A stretch of DNA of 64,000 nucleotides, from assembly GCF_900087055.1 (NCBI RefSeq), contig NZ_LT575468.1, positions 868,001 through 932,000 of the forward strand. Direction: 5' to 3'. The first letter of the stretch is position 1. Each line of letters starts with the position of its first letter. Both the position numbers and the translations under genes were made by a program. The stretch is from Plesiomonas shigelloides. Its GTDB lineage: Bacteria > Pseudomonadota > Gammaproteobacteria > Enterobacterales > CAMTGL01. Below the pieces are notes generated by a model that was not told the origin of the DNA, made no database searches, and saw only the letters and a list, made by a program, of their open reading frames with translations. Positions 34,091-42,711 of the stretch are shown one piece after another.

Positions 34091-35056
34091 TTACAAGGTA
34101 ATGATGGCGCGAGTGGCTTTGTTCGACAGCAGTAGCATTGAGAGCAATACCGAAGACACAAAGGTAGTCAGTAACACCGCGATTTTGATCGCAATCGAGT
34201 CGATAACAATTTGCGATGAGAACAGGGCGAAAATCGAATAGTGCAGGATATACACGCCGGTCATCGATTTACTGGTTTTGGTCAGCAAAATTTTAATCAC
34301 ATCACTGTGAATGTATTTACTGAGTTTATTGGACGCAATGATCACCCCGATCACCAAGGTATAGATAGGTGAACCTATCAAGAAAAAGGAGTTATTATCG
34401 CGCTCAAACAGTGGATAGAGATACGTCCGCTCAAATAACCAGCTCAGCGCATAGATAATGGGTAATGCGACAATAATAATATTGATGTTACGTTTTCGGG
34501 TGACGACATTATAGATCTCGGGATCACTGAGTAGCTGCCCGGTCAAATAAAATAACAGCCAGTTCCATATGCGATATTGCGGCTCAATGCGCAGATTGAG
34601 GCCAAAGTGTCCGACCGAGAAAATGAAATCGTACAAAAAGGAAAAGACAAACAGTACTGCCACCAGCGCAATAAAATAACGTCGATTGGCCGATAGCCAA
34701 ATAATCATTGGATTTAACAGGTATATCGCGGCAAACGAGATGGCAAACCACGTATGGATCAGGTAACCCTTTTGATAAGGGGTAAACAGATAATGGGCGG
34801 TGAGCCAGAAGATAAACACCAGCATTAAGCGACGCGTTTTTATGTTGCGCCAGCCCGGTTCACTGCGGGTGCTGGCATCGGTGTAACCGGCCACCACAAA
34901 GAACAGCGGCGTGGCGATTGTGGAGATAAAGGTCAGCAGTTCCAGCAGCCAGTGGTAATTGTAGTTATAGTTATCCGACGTACTGTAAATAGAAAAAAAG
35001 GTTACGGTTGCCAGACAACCTATGGTTTTCACGATACTGATGGCAATTTCGTTCAT
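34091..35056 (-). CDS. Acyltransferase-3 family membrane protein (WecH-like), atypical
   Basis: Polytopic membrane protein of 321 residues, about ten hydrophobic spans, resembling AT3 O-acyltransferases such as WecH (LLTFISTIATPLFFVVAGY, HTWFAISFAAIYLLNPMI, GVYILHYSIFALFS). AT3 enzymes move acetyl groups from acetyl-CoA to surface glycans. Odd point: the first TM segment reads IVKTIGCLATVTFFSIYS and I cannot see the conserved His that normally ends this helix in the family. The gene is AT-rich compared with neighbours, as surface-polysaccharide genes often are. It stands alone between two other units; the product could be inactive or use a variant mechanism. Confidence 0.75.
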   Translation of the reverse strand: MNEIAISIVKTIGCLATVTFFSIYSTSDNYNYNYHWLLELLTFISTIATPLFFVVAGYTDASTRSEPGWRNIKTRRLMLVFIFWLTAHYLFTPYQKGYLIHTWFAISFAAIYLLNPMIIWLSANRRYFIALVAVLFVFSFLYDFIFSVGHFGLNLRIEPQYRIWNWLLFYLTGQLLSDPEIYNVVTRKRNINIIIVALPIIYALSWLFERTYLYPLFERDNNSFFLIGSPIYTLVIGVIIASNKLSKYIHSDVIKILLTKTSKSMTGVYILHYSIFALFSSQIVIDSIAIKIAVLLTTFVSSVLLSMLLLSNKATRAIITL

Positions 35057-35628
35057 CTTATATGGCTAACCGTAATGTCAAAGTGTGCGTGGAATGTACC
35101 GGGTTGTACCGCGTAGAGAGAGCTTGGCTATCCGCTGTCGATGTCCATTTATTATAATGCGTGTCATATTTATTTTTATGACAGAACGTTAATTTATTCT
35201 GTACAAACAGCTCGCTATAGCCCTTACCTTTATTCTGGATATTGCTGCGATGTTGAAATAAAACGCGGTCACACTTCTTTTAGACAATGCTTTTGTTGAG
35301 ATGACTCGCGCGGTACTGCGATTCTCAATTAATGGCTACATCTGTTAATCATAGCATTTCTTGCTGTAGGAAAACTATAACGGCAGTGATATTGATACCT
35401 ATCTTGCAGTGTTATTTATGCTTTGTTTTTTAATCAGTTATTACGCTTTCCTTGCTGTTTGGCCCTGTGGGCTGGGTAGACTGTTGGCGTGGTTTTATCC
35501 TTTTATCTTCTTTGGCTTTCTGTTGTTTTATCCCTCTTTGGGATTGGGTTTATCTATTAACTTACTACCTATTAGTTTTTTATATTGCATATATTTAAAT
35601 ATACGGAAAATAACACGGCGCGACGTTT
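35057..35628. other. AT-rich intergenic region
   Basis: 572 bases between divergent/convergent neighbours. Apart from the doubtful small hydrophobic frame at 35409-35663, I see no gene, RNA or strong hairpin. Confidence 0.5.
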
Positions 35629-35663
35629 TTATTGTGCACCTTTTGCCTGACTTTGCTCTGTAA
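35409..35663 (+). CDS. Possible small hydrophobic protein
   Basis: 84 codons from a GTG at 35409 (ATG at 35418 gives 81), mostly hydrophobic with two or three potential membrane spans (LISYYAFLAVWPCGLG, FYPFIFFGFLLFYPS). Its 3' end overlaps the 3' end of the LysR gene on the other strand by 35 bases. There is no clear ribosome-binding site and no family I recognise; a chance frame in T-rich DNA is quite possible. Confidence 0.22.
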   Translation: MLFMLCFLISYYAFLAVWPCGLGRLLAWFYPFIFFGFLLFYPSLGLGLSINLLPISFLYCIYLNIRKITRRDVFIVHLLPDFAL

Positions 35664-36522
35664 TGCGCAGTTTAATGTCGCTTAATAATTGCTGATAGCG
35701 TGCCGGAAGCGGCCATTCGGCGCGGTGAATGGCCCAGAGGGTATCGATAACCGGCGATTCACTGTGATGTACGCGGATTAATTCAGATTTGGCGAATGCG
35801 GTCACCGCAAAGCGCGGAAGTACGGTAAAGCCCAGACCGCGCGCTACCGGCTCAAGGATCAGGCTGATTTGGTTAGTAAAACCGTGCACAGGAATGTCAT
35901 CTAAACGTTGGCCAGGAAACTGACGGCTAAGTAAACGCAATGCCATCGCGCGACCATCGGGGTGATCAATAAAGCCTAATGTCTGCAATGCTGGCCAGCT
36001 AACTTCAGCTAGAGCAGCGGGGACTACCAGACACAGTGGTTCGCGCGCCAAGGGTTCGGCATGCAGACTGGGGTGTTCAGGCGCTTGATCGACCACGCCC
36101 AGATCACTGCGACCTTCAAGCACGGCAGAGATGATATCGGTGGTGGGGGCAAAGCGGTGCTGGATACTGAGCGTCGGGTAGGTTTGTTGCAGCTCTAGCA
36201 GCCAAGGGTAGATCAGCAGGCCAATACTGCCGGGAGTTGAGAGGCGGATGTTGCCCGCATGCGGGTTATCTTCTGATAGCTCGGCATACAGGCGTTCACT
36301 GGCTCGTTGTTGTTCACGGGCGTAAGCCAACACGCGTAAGCCGCGCGGCGTGAGCTCGAGTTGACGCGGTTTACGCAGCAACAGCGGCCCACATTCTGCT
36401 TCCAGACGTTGGATATGTTGGCTGACGGCCGCTTGCGTAAGATCGAGTCGCTCCGCAGCGCGGGTGAAGCTGCCGGTTTCTTGTATCGCGATCAGCGTCT
36501 TTAACCAGAGGGGATTAAGCAT
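35629..36522 (-). CDS. LysR-family transcriptional regulator
   Basis: 297 residues. The N-terminal winged helix-turn-helix is clear (FTRAAERLDLTQAAVSQHIQRLEAE, residues 18-42), followed by the linker helix and a two-lobed effector domain. LysR proteins usually regulate the divergently transcribed neighbour, here the VOC-family gene whose start is 99 bases away; the shared interval contains a candidate dyad operator. ArgP/IciA-like proteins share the form of the HTH (LDLTQAAVSQHI), but the effector is unknown. Confidence 0.93.
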   Translation of the reverse strand: MLNPLWLKTLIAIQETGSFTRAAERLDLTQAAVSQHIQRLEAECGPLLLRKPRQLELTPRGLRVLAYAREQQRASERLYAELSEDNPHAGNIRLSTPGSIGLLIYPWLLELQQTYPTLSIQHRFAPTTDIISAVLEGRSDLGVVDQAPEHPSLHAEPLAREPLCLVVPAALAEVSWPALQTLGFIDHPDGRAMALRLLSRQFPGQRLDDIPVHGFTNQISLILEPVARGLGFTVLPRFAVTAFAKSELIRVHHSESPVIDTLWAIHRAEWPLPARYQQLLSDIKLRITEQSQAKGAQ

Positions 36523-36585
36523 AAGAAATATTTATGGCATCCATTATTTTGACCTTATTTTTAATTATGCTCAGTCTCCCTATCA

Positions 36586-36604
36586 TGTCACCTGTTTTCT
36601 GACA
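36586..36604. promoter_or_regulatory. Candidate LysR operator dyad
   Basis: TGTCA at 36586-36590 and TGACA at 36600-36604 form a dyad with a nine-base spacer, of the T-N11-A kind LysR proteins bind. A second, overlapping dyad pairs CACCTG (36589-36594) with CAGGTG (36611-36616), the latter including the ribosome-binding site of the next gene. Confidence 0.4.
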
Positions 36605-36620
36605 CAACATCAGGTGATTT

Positions 36621-37118
36621 ATGACTTATCCACGTAACTTTTCGCATATCGGCATTACCGTTACTGATTTAGATCGTGCGGTAGAGTTTTACACCCAAGT
36701 TATGGGTTGGTATCTGATTATGCCGGCCACCACCATCACTGAAGATGACTCGGCGATTGGCGTGATGTGCAACGATGTGTTTGGCCCTGGTTGGGGTTCG
36801 TTTCGGATCGCGCACTTATCTACCGGCGATAAAATAGGGATTGAGTTGTTCGAGTTCCCGAACAGCGAGCAGCGCGAGAACAATTTTGAATTCTGGAAAA
36901 CGGGCGTGTTTCACTTCAGCGTGCAAGATCCGGATGTCGAAGGCTTGGCTGCACGCATTGTGGCAGCAGGCGGTAAGCAGCGCATGCCAGTTCGTGAATA
37001 CTATCCGGGTGAAAAACCATACCGTATGGTCTACATGGAAGACCCGTTTGGCAACATCATCGAGATTTACAGCCACAGCTATGAGCTGACGTATTCCGCC
37101 GGTGCTTATCAGGAATAA
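36621..37118 (+). CDS. VOC (glyoxalase/dioxygenase-fold) protein
   Basis: 165-residue single-domain VOC protein with two beta-alpha-beta-beta-beta repeats: FSHIGITVTDLDRAVEFYTQVMGW at the start and FHFSVQDPDVEGLAARIVAAGG in the second half. Candidate metal ligands are His9 region, the Glu in KIGIELFEF, the His in GVFHFSV and the Glu in GNIIEIY. VOC proteins include glyoxalase I, ring-cleaving dioxygenases and antibiotic-binding proteins; the conserved EDPFGNIIEIYSH ending is typical of lactoylglutathione-lyase-like members. AGGTGAT lies before the ATG. Divergent to the LysR gene, which is its probable regulator. Confidence 0.88.
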   Translation: MTYPRNFSHIGITVTDLDRAVEFYTQVMGWYLIMPATTITEDDSAIGVMCNDVFGPGWGSFRIAHLSTGDKIGIELFEFPNSEQRENNFEFWKTGVFHFSVQDPDVEGLAARIVAAGGKQRMPVREYYPGEKPYRMVYMEDPFGNIIEIYSHSYELTYSAGAYQE

Positions 37119-37154
37119 GCGTTGTTGGTGTGATTTTCCTGCAGGCTGAGATAA

Positions 37155-37190
37155 TGCGGTGTAATTGAGTCAATTATGCCGCACGTTTTG
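37155..37190 (+). terminator. Possible terminator after the VOC gene
   Basis: GCGG (37156-37159) with CCGC (37179-37182), enclosing TAATT/AATTA pairing with a two-base mismatch, followed by a T-rich stretch (ACGTTTTGTGTTTT). Confidence 0.5.
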
Positions 37191-37270
37191 TGTTTTATTT
37201 CCCGCATTTCCTATCCAAATCTGAGCTGACATAGCGCCTTTGTTACTATTGATGTGCAAGGAGGCTGCTT

Positions 37271-37585
37271 ATGTTTGACCCCAAAGATATTTATCATCCC
37301 CGAGAGTTTCGCGATGGAGAGCGATCCGATCTTGGTTATTCCGCAGGAGAAAGGCCGTCTTATCACGAACCGAAAAGAAGAGAGAGCTACGATAGCTATG
37401 CCCGTGAAAAACAGGCATCTCGCCATTGGTTATTTCCCGCGTGGTTTTTCTTTTTAGGCTTCATGACGGCCATGTTCATCGCCTATCGTTGGCCGCTGTT
37501 GTTCGTGCATGTTCTCACCGAGTTTGGTCATTTCTTCATGCGCATTGGTGGGGCTATTTCGGCGCTATTTTCTTCTTCATTATGA
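37271..37585 (+). CDS. Small inner-membrane protein of unknown function
   Basis: 104 residues. The start is supported by a strong AAGGAGG site seven bases before the ATG. The N-terminal 50 residues are highly charged (Asp, Arg, Glu, Tyr) and probably cytoplasmic; two hydrophobic segments follow (WLFPAWFFFLGFMTAMFIAYRW trimmed core, and VHVLTEFGHFFMRIGGAISALF). No family recognised. The clean ribosome-binding site and composition make it a likely real gene. It stands alone between the VOC gene and the isochorismatase-like gene. Confidence 0.72.
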   Translation: MFDPKDIYHPREFRDGERSDLGYSAGERPSYHEPKRRESYDSYAREKQASRHWLFPAWFFFLGFMTAMFIAYRWPLLFVHVLTEFGHFFMRIGGAISALFSSSL

Positions 37586-37694
37586 AGTTTCGGTTATGAA
37601 ATATTGGTGATGAAATAAAGCGGCGTTCGGTAATGATGAATACCGCTTACATTGCTATTTCTACGATTAATAACCGATTCCTTTGGCTTGGTTA

Positions 37695-38216
37695 TTATGG
37701 CAATAGCGTAGCGCTTGGTGTTAATGCCATTCGTGTAGAAACCGCATGTAAAGCAATCAGATGCAGCATCTCAGAAACCGTGGTGCATAAATCGGGCAAA
37801 ATAGCGACATCATACTTTTCTGCTGAGCGTGAGATTGCCGTATGGGTAACGCAGTTTTGCGTCATCATGCCGGCGACCCACAAACGGCTAACGCCTCTTT
37901 CTGACAACACGTGTTCTAATGTGGTTTTCACAAAACTATCGGCAAAGGTTTTAACCACTATCGGTGCATTAGGGGCTGCGGCCAAAACATCCGGGTGAAT
38001 TTCTGCGCCGGTTGTGCCTTGATTAAAAAATGGCGCTAAGCCTAACGCAGGATCGGCAATGTGTTGCACGTGAATAATCTCTACACCTGCCGCTTGCGCT
38101 TTATGCATAAATGCCACAATGCGGTCTTTGGTCTCTTCGGCTTGCCACAGCGGAAAGGCTCCGGCAGCGAAGTAATCATTTTGCAGATCAATAATCAGTA
38201 ATGCAGTCTTTTCCAT
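37695..38216 (-). CDS. Isochorismatase-family cysteine hydrolase
   Basis: 173-residue cytoplasmic hydrolase of the isochorismatase/nicotinamidase fold. The catalytic triad is visible: Asp10 (LLIIDLQNDYF), Lys89 (IVVKTFADSF) and Cys122 (MTQNCVTHTA), with the preceding cis-peptide region AGMMTQ. The start at 38216 has AGGAG eight bases upstream on the reverse strand; an in-frame GTG at 38225 overlaps that site and is rejected. It is divergently transcribed from the GlxA-type regulator, a common arrangement in which the regulator controls the hydrolase. Substrate unknown. Confidence 0.92.
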   Translation of the reverse strand: MEKTALLIIDLQNDYFAAGAFPLWQAEETKDRIVAFMHKAQAAGVEIIHVQHIADPALGLAPFFNQGTTGAEIHPDVLAAAPNAPIVVKTFADSFVKTTLEHVLSERGVSRLWVAGMMTQNCVTHTAISRSAEKYDVAILPDLCTTVSEMLHLIALHAVSTRMALTPSATLLP

Positions 38217-38406
38217 TTGGCGCACTCCTACAAGTACAAGGTCATTGTATTTACAGCGCTAGGGTTGAACGAGATAGTGGTAATACATCGAGTAAAGCGT
38301 GTAATGAGTATGACGCTGAAGTGGCATTTGCTGTAGTGTCTAAAATGACATAAAACAGTCTAATACCGACAAATATCACGTGAATAAGATGCGCATTGAG
38401 GCGGCG

Positions 38407-39312
38407 ATGACGAAGATTACTCTTGGCATTTATCACTATCCTCAGGCACTAAAATCGGCAGTTTATGGGCTGGAAGAGATGTTTGTGCTGGCCAATACGC
38501 AGTGCCGCCAGCAGGGGCTCAAGGTACAGTTTTCGCCTGCTATTTTTACCGAGCCGTTTGGTGTTAATACTCATTTTGATGTGGTGATTCTACCGCCGGG
38601 GACTGCGCCCTATATGGCCACAAAGGTGCTGGCGTGGTTACGCACAGCTCATCAGCGCGGTAGCGTGATCGCCTCAGCCTGTACGGGCAGCTTTATGCTG
38701 GCTGGGGCCGGAGTATTGCATCAACGTCCGGTGACCACCCATTGGGGATTGGCTGAGAGTTTTACGCAGCAGTTTCCCGAACAACCGCTCAAAACAGATG
38801 CCATCTTGATTGATCATGGCGATGTGATCAGTGCCGGAGGGCTAATGTCATGGGTGGATTTAGGCTTGGAGTTGGTCGCGCGCTATGCATCAGTGCTGGT
38901 GATGCGTAATTTGGGTAAGCTGTTGGTGGTCGATACCGCCGAGCGCGAGCAGCGCTTTTATCAGCAGTTTATGCCATCATTTTTGCACGGCGATAGCATG
39001 ATCGAGAAATTACAGCGTTGGTTAGCGGCGCATCTGGCGCAACCTATAACGCTTAACCAATTAAGTCAGCAAGGCGCGGTGACAGAGCGCACCTTGCTAC
39101 GTCGTTTTGCCAAAGCCACCGGCTACACCCCTTACGAATACCTACAGCGCCTGCGCATCCAACGGGCATGTGAGTTGCTGGAAACAACCACCGAGTCATT
39201 TACGCAGATTGCCAATCAGGTGGGGTATGACGATAGCGGTGCTTGTCGGAAAGCCTTTATCCGCATCATGGGGTTAACACCCACTGCATTTCGTCAACGT
39301 TTTGGCCGTTAA
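38407..39312 (+). CDS. GlxA-family AraC-type transcriptional regulator
   Basis: 301 residues from the ATG at 38407, preferred because GAGG lies just upstream and the protein then begins MTKITLGIYHYPQ like its family; starts at 38380 (GTG) and 38389 are possible. An N-terminal DJ-1/PfpI (GATase1-like) domain spans about residues 5-180, with SACTGSFMLAGAG holding the cysteine of the nucleophile-elbow position. The C-terminal AraC double helix-turn-helix spans about 205-300 (LNQLSQQGAVTERTLLRRFAKATG and FTQIANQVGYDDSGACRKAF). It probably regulates the adjacent divergent hydrolase. Confidence 0.92.
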   Translation: MTKITLGIYHYPQALKSAVYGLEEMFVLANTQCRQQGLKVQFSPAIFTEPFGVNTHFDVVILPPGTAPYMATKVLAWLRTAHQRGSVIASACTGSFMLAGAGVLHQRPVTTHWGLAESFTQQFPEQPLKTDAILIDHGDVISAGGLMSWVDLGLELVARYASVLVMRNLGKLLVVDTAEREQRFYQQFMPSFLHGDSMIEKLQRWLAAHLAQPITLNQLSQQGAVTERTLLRRFAKATGYTPYEYLQRLRIQRACELLETTTESFTQIANQVGYDDSGACRKAFIRIMGLTPTAFRQRFGR

Positions 39313-39418
39313 GGCTGACTCATATGCTTTTAATTCACCGATACGTGCATTTTCTGTGTCAGTTCAAAAATAACATCACTCTGATGGACCTAGGTTCTCC
39401 ATTCTTGTTTAAACGCGG

Positions 39419-41860
39419 TTATTGCTCCACTCGCCTTTCCACATACTGCGCCAATCGTAAATCCACCAGCTCTTGCACCAGTTGGTGAAAGCGTTCGATA
39501 TGCTGCGGTTTAACGGAGAAGGTCGGTACAAAGCGATCATCTTGAACAGTAAACCACTGCTCACCGGAGGCATTGGCATGTGTAAACGCTTTAATCGGAT
39601 TTCCTTTCCAATAAGTAAGCCATGCACTGTCTTTTGCCTCTACTGAGCGCATTTTCTCTGGTAACTCAGTGGCTTTCAGATCGGGGTGACGAGATAATAC
39701 GCGGTGACTTCGAATCGCCAATGCACTCAATGTTGGTGGGGTGTTGAAGCCGTCGAGCTCCAGCAAAGCTTGCAGCAAGACAGCTTTAAAGCACTTACTC
39801 ATGGCGGTCATTTCGATACCTTTGAGTAAGAGGGCATGATGCTGCGCCAGTATTTGATGCAGTTCATCATCGCTGTTTTCTTGTTGTGCGACGAGATCGA
39901 ACCAACTGCGATATTGTTGGCGTATTTTACTGAAGGGGTACTCGCTTTGGTAAAACTCCGTGGCGGTCGGGCGATGACCTAATTGTTCGGTAAGCTCTGC
40001 GTAATGTTCGCTCGCGGTAAATCCCTTTGCTTCTATCAAGGCTAACCACAACTTAATTACAACTGGGTCAAAATTGACAAAGCAACCCGGCGTGAGTGTC
40101 GGCTCTCGCAGTGCTTTTTTCAGTTGCTGGAAATTACGAGTACCCAGTAATGCCGCAGGCCGATTCAAGAACGCAGTGTGGTTACCGACAAAATCAATCA
40201 CGACGAGCTGGGTTTTATTGGATGCTGGCGATAGACGCAGCCCCCGACCTAATTGCTGTAAGAATAAGATCTTGGACTCCGTCGGGCGGATCATGAGTAC
40301 CGTATCTATAGCAGGTAGATCGGTGCCCTCATTAAAAAGATCGACCGAAAAGATAATGTCCAGTTCACCGTTATTAAGCTGCCGTAATGCTTCATTACGC
40401 CGCATTGTAGAATCACTGTATACGGCGCACGAACGAATGCCATGACGCTTAAAATACGCATCCATATAGTTGGCATGCGATTTTGACACGCAAAAGGCGA
40501 GTGTGCGTTGCTGTTTTTTGGCATGCCAGTGGTTGAAGATGTGTTTCGCGCGGCGTTCGGTTGCAAACTGGTTTTCTAACTTAACCGGATCAAATTTGCC
40601 GTTGCGCCATGGGATCTCTTGATAATCCACGCTCTCATCTCTGATCCCATAATAGGTAAAGGGCACCAGAATACCGGCATTAATGCCGAATTGCAGATCG
40701 CGGCTGTATACCAGATTGTTATCGCACAGCGATAAAATATCGGCGCGATCAGTTCGCTCAGGCGTCGCCGTTAACCCCAATAAAAATGTCGGGGTAAAAT
40801 AGGCCAGCAATGCTTGGTAGGTTTGTGCACTGGCGTGATGAAACTCATCCACAACGATGTAATCGAAGTGATCAGGCGCAAAGCGTTGCAGGTGGGCATC
40901 TTGACCTAGGGTGCTTACCGAAGCAAAAAGATAATCCGCATCCCCATTTTTCTGATTACCGTTATACAACCCCGTATGGGCATGTGGGTTTAGGCGTAAA
41001 AAGGTTTCTTCCGCTTGTAGCAAAATCTCTTCGCGGTGCGCAACGAACAAAACGCGCTTGGCGTGCATCTGGCGGGCATCGAAGGCGGCGAGCCATGTTT
41101 TGCCCATACCGGTGGCCAGTACCACTAACCCACGTTTAAAGCCTGCTTTTCGGGTATTGGCAAGTGCGGTTAATGCCAGTTCTTGGATGCTGTTCGGGGT
41201 TGGGGTGTCACTGATGTCATCATCTTTCCAGATAGCTTTTAGCAGCGGGGTGTGAATTTTCGTCTGCTCATGTCGGATCTGGTAGCCGTCAATCCATGTA
41301 TGGCTGAGTGATTGAGTATACGGATGCTGAAAAATGGCTAAAAACTGGGCTTGAATATGGGTGAAGTCTTGCGCTGCCGGTGAGTTTGCTGGAGGCATGT
41401 AGTCGTGGCGTAATGTCCATTCATGGCCATCAAGCAAGGCGGATCGACTGATGTTATTGGAGCCAATAAATGCGCAGCCTTCCGCCATTTCCCCATGATG
41501 CATCCGCACAAAAATATAGGATTTCATGTGGAAGCTGTTGCCGTCTTGGCATTCAAAAATCCGGCATTGAGCGCCGCGCTCTTGCAATTGCATCAGCCGG
41601 CGCAGTGCAAAGGGGCTCGTAATAGCCAGATAATCAGACGTCAGAATATTAATGGTGACATCACGCTCTAGGGCATCGAGTAGTGGGGTAAAGAGTAACT
41701 CAAGCCCAGAAGGCTGGATAAACGAAACCGCAATATCAATCTGAGTGGCATGATTGATGGCTTGTATCAACTGCGGGAGTAGGGGGTCGGAGCCTCCACC
41801 CGTGATCAGTTTATGCTCTGACTGTGTGAGTGATGGTGCGGCCAAATCCAAATTGGTCAT
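39419..41860 (-). CDS. PLD-type nuclease / SF2 helicase fusion
   Basis: 813 residues. N-terminal phospholipase D-like domain (about 10-190) with a FHMKSYIF (HxK) element and the GSNNISRSAL element that together form half of a PLD site. Then a superfamily 2 helicase core: LATGMGKTW (Walker A, about 270), DEFHHA (motif II), TATPER (motif III), and QQLGRGLR (motif VI, about 570). About 200 C-terminal residues are helical and unassigned. This COG3886-COG1061 type fusion occurs in restriction-like and defence contexts, but no restriction partner is present. It follows the methyltransferase after five bases and has only a weak ribosome-binding site, implying coupling. Role inferred: nucleic-acid processing, possibly anti-phage. 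Confidence 0.85.
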   Translation of the reverse strand: MTNLDLAAPSLTQSEHKLITGGGSDPLLPQLIQAINHATQIDIAVSFIQPSGLELLFTPLLDALERDVTINILTSDYLAITSPFALRRLMQLQERGAQCRIFECQDGNSFHMKSYIFVRMHHGEMAEGCAFIGSNNISRSALLDGHEWTLRHDYMPPANSPAAQDFTHIQAQFLAIFQHPYTQSLSHTWIDGYQIRHEQTKIHTPLLKAIWKDDDISDTPTPNSIQELALTALANTRKAGFKRGLVVLATGMGKTWLAAFDARQMHAKRVLFVAHREEILLQAEETFLRLNPHAHTGLYNGNQKNGDADYLFASVSTLGQDAHLQRFAPDHFDYIVVDEFHHASAQTYQALLAYFTPTFLLGLTATPERTDRADILSLCDNNLVYSRDLQFGINAGILVPFTYYGIRDESVDYQEIPWRNGKFDPVKLENQFATERRAKHIFNHWHAKKQQRTLAFCVSKSHANYMDAYFKRHGIRSCAVYSDSTMRRNEALRQLNNGELDIIFSVDLFNEGTDLPAIDTVLMIRPTESKILFLQQLGRGLRLSPASNKTQLVVIDFVGNHTAFLNRPAALLGTRNFQQLKKALREPTLTPGCFVNFDPVVIKLWLALIEAKGFTASEHYAELTEQLGHRPTATEFYQSEYPFSKIRQQYRSWFDLVAQQENSDDELHQILAQHHALLLKGIEMTAMSKCFKAVLLQALLELDGFNTPPTLSALAIRSHRVLSRHPDLKATELPEKMRSVEAKDSAWLTYWKGNPIKAFTHANASGEQWFTVQDDRFVPTFSVKPQHIERFHQLVQELVDLRLAQYVERRVEQ

Positions 41861-41865
41861 TATTT

Positions 41866-42444
41866 TTATTCTTTAATTAAGAGGGCATTGAGCCAATATT
41901 CATTTTCACGACTAGGACGTAAATCGGTGGTCTTCCATGTTTCGCGTAGCACTAATCCGGAATGCGCAATAAAGCGCTGTAGCCGTTCCTCATCGCAATG
42001 CGTAAACGCGCGCCCATCACGCACCTCATCGTGCGCTCCATATTTGAACGAACAATAAAACAGGCCTTGCGGTTTTAGCAGGGAAGCTAAATGCGCAAAG
42101 GTGTGTGGTAGTTGGCTGGCTGGCACGTGCAGTAATGAGGCACACGCCCAGATCCCATCAAAAGGCTGTGTGTGAGTAAACTCACTGAAAGTACATACCT
42201 GAACAGGTTGGCCGATGTAGTTGGCCGCAACCGCAGCCAGTTCATGACTGGCGTCAAAAGAGGTCACCGCAAAGCCCATGGCAAGAAAAGCCTTGCTATC
42301 ACGTCCTGAGCCACAACCTGCATCTAAAATATGGGCTTGTGGGGGAAGGTCTGGCGTAAAGCGCGCCATCAGTGAAGAGACATCAACATCTTTAGTGGCA
42401 GCAAAGAATGCTTGGGCATTTTGGTTATAGTAATTAACAGACAT
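41866..42444 (-). CDS. Class I SAM-dependent methyltransferase
   Basis: 192 residues, single Rossmann-like domain. SAM motif I is ILDAGCGSGRDS (about residues 38-49), followed by the acidic residue after strand 2 (VTSFDAS) and motif IV-like FDGIWACASLLHVP. There is no NPPY/DPPY or Pro-Cys motif, so a DNA methylase is unlikely; it resembles TehB/UbiG-type small-molecule or protein methyltransferases. AGAGG precedes the ATG on the reverse strand, within a CTTATT-T-AATAAG palindrome (42453-42465). First gene of a two-gene operon with the PLD-helicase. Confidence 0.9.
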   Translation of the reverse strand: MSVNYYNQNAQAFFAATKDVDVSSLMARFTPDLPPQAHILDAGCGSGRDSKAFLAMGFAVTSFDASHELAAVAANYIGQPVQVCTFSEFTHTQPFDGIWACASLLHVPASQLPHTFAHLASLLKPQGLFYCSFKYGAHDEVRDGRAFTHCDEERLQRFIAHSGLVLRETWKTTDLRPSRENEYWLNALLIKE

Positions 42445-42452
42445 GACAACCT

Positions 42453-42465
42453 CTTATTTAATAAG
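42453..42465. promoter_or_regulatory. Palindrome at the methyltransferase ribosome-binding site
   Basis: CTTATT-T-AATAAG, a perfect 13-base palindrome that overlaps the reverse-strand Shine-Dalgarno sequence of the methyltransferase gene. Could be an operator or a translational hairpin; could also be chance in AT-rich DNA. Confidence 0.3.
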
Positions 42466-42630
42466 GACATTGTATCGGCGGAAAAAATGTACCTCAATGG
42501 GTTTGCCTGTGGGGATAGCCAGAAGATGACTGATGTTCCAATTCAGGGAAAATACATTCTGCAGCAATGTGACCTATAGACAGAAAGCCTCATGAGCGGA
42601 TTGCCGAGGTATGCCAGTGAATTTATGCAT

Positions 42631-42659
42631 AAAGGCGCTTGGGAACACCAAGCGCCTTT
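42631..42659 (-). terminator. Terminator after the phytase-like gene
   Basis: AAAGGCGCTTGG (42631-42642) pairs with CCAAGCGCCTTT (42648-42659), a perfect 12-pair stem with a five-base loop. On the reverse strand it follows the phytase-like gene; the tail is TTTATGC, short but adequate. Confidence 0.8.
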
Positions 42660-42711
42660 ATGTTTAGCTGAATGTCGCCGTATTCCACATGCGCGATGTC
42701 GGCGAGAGCGA

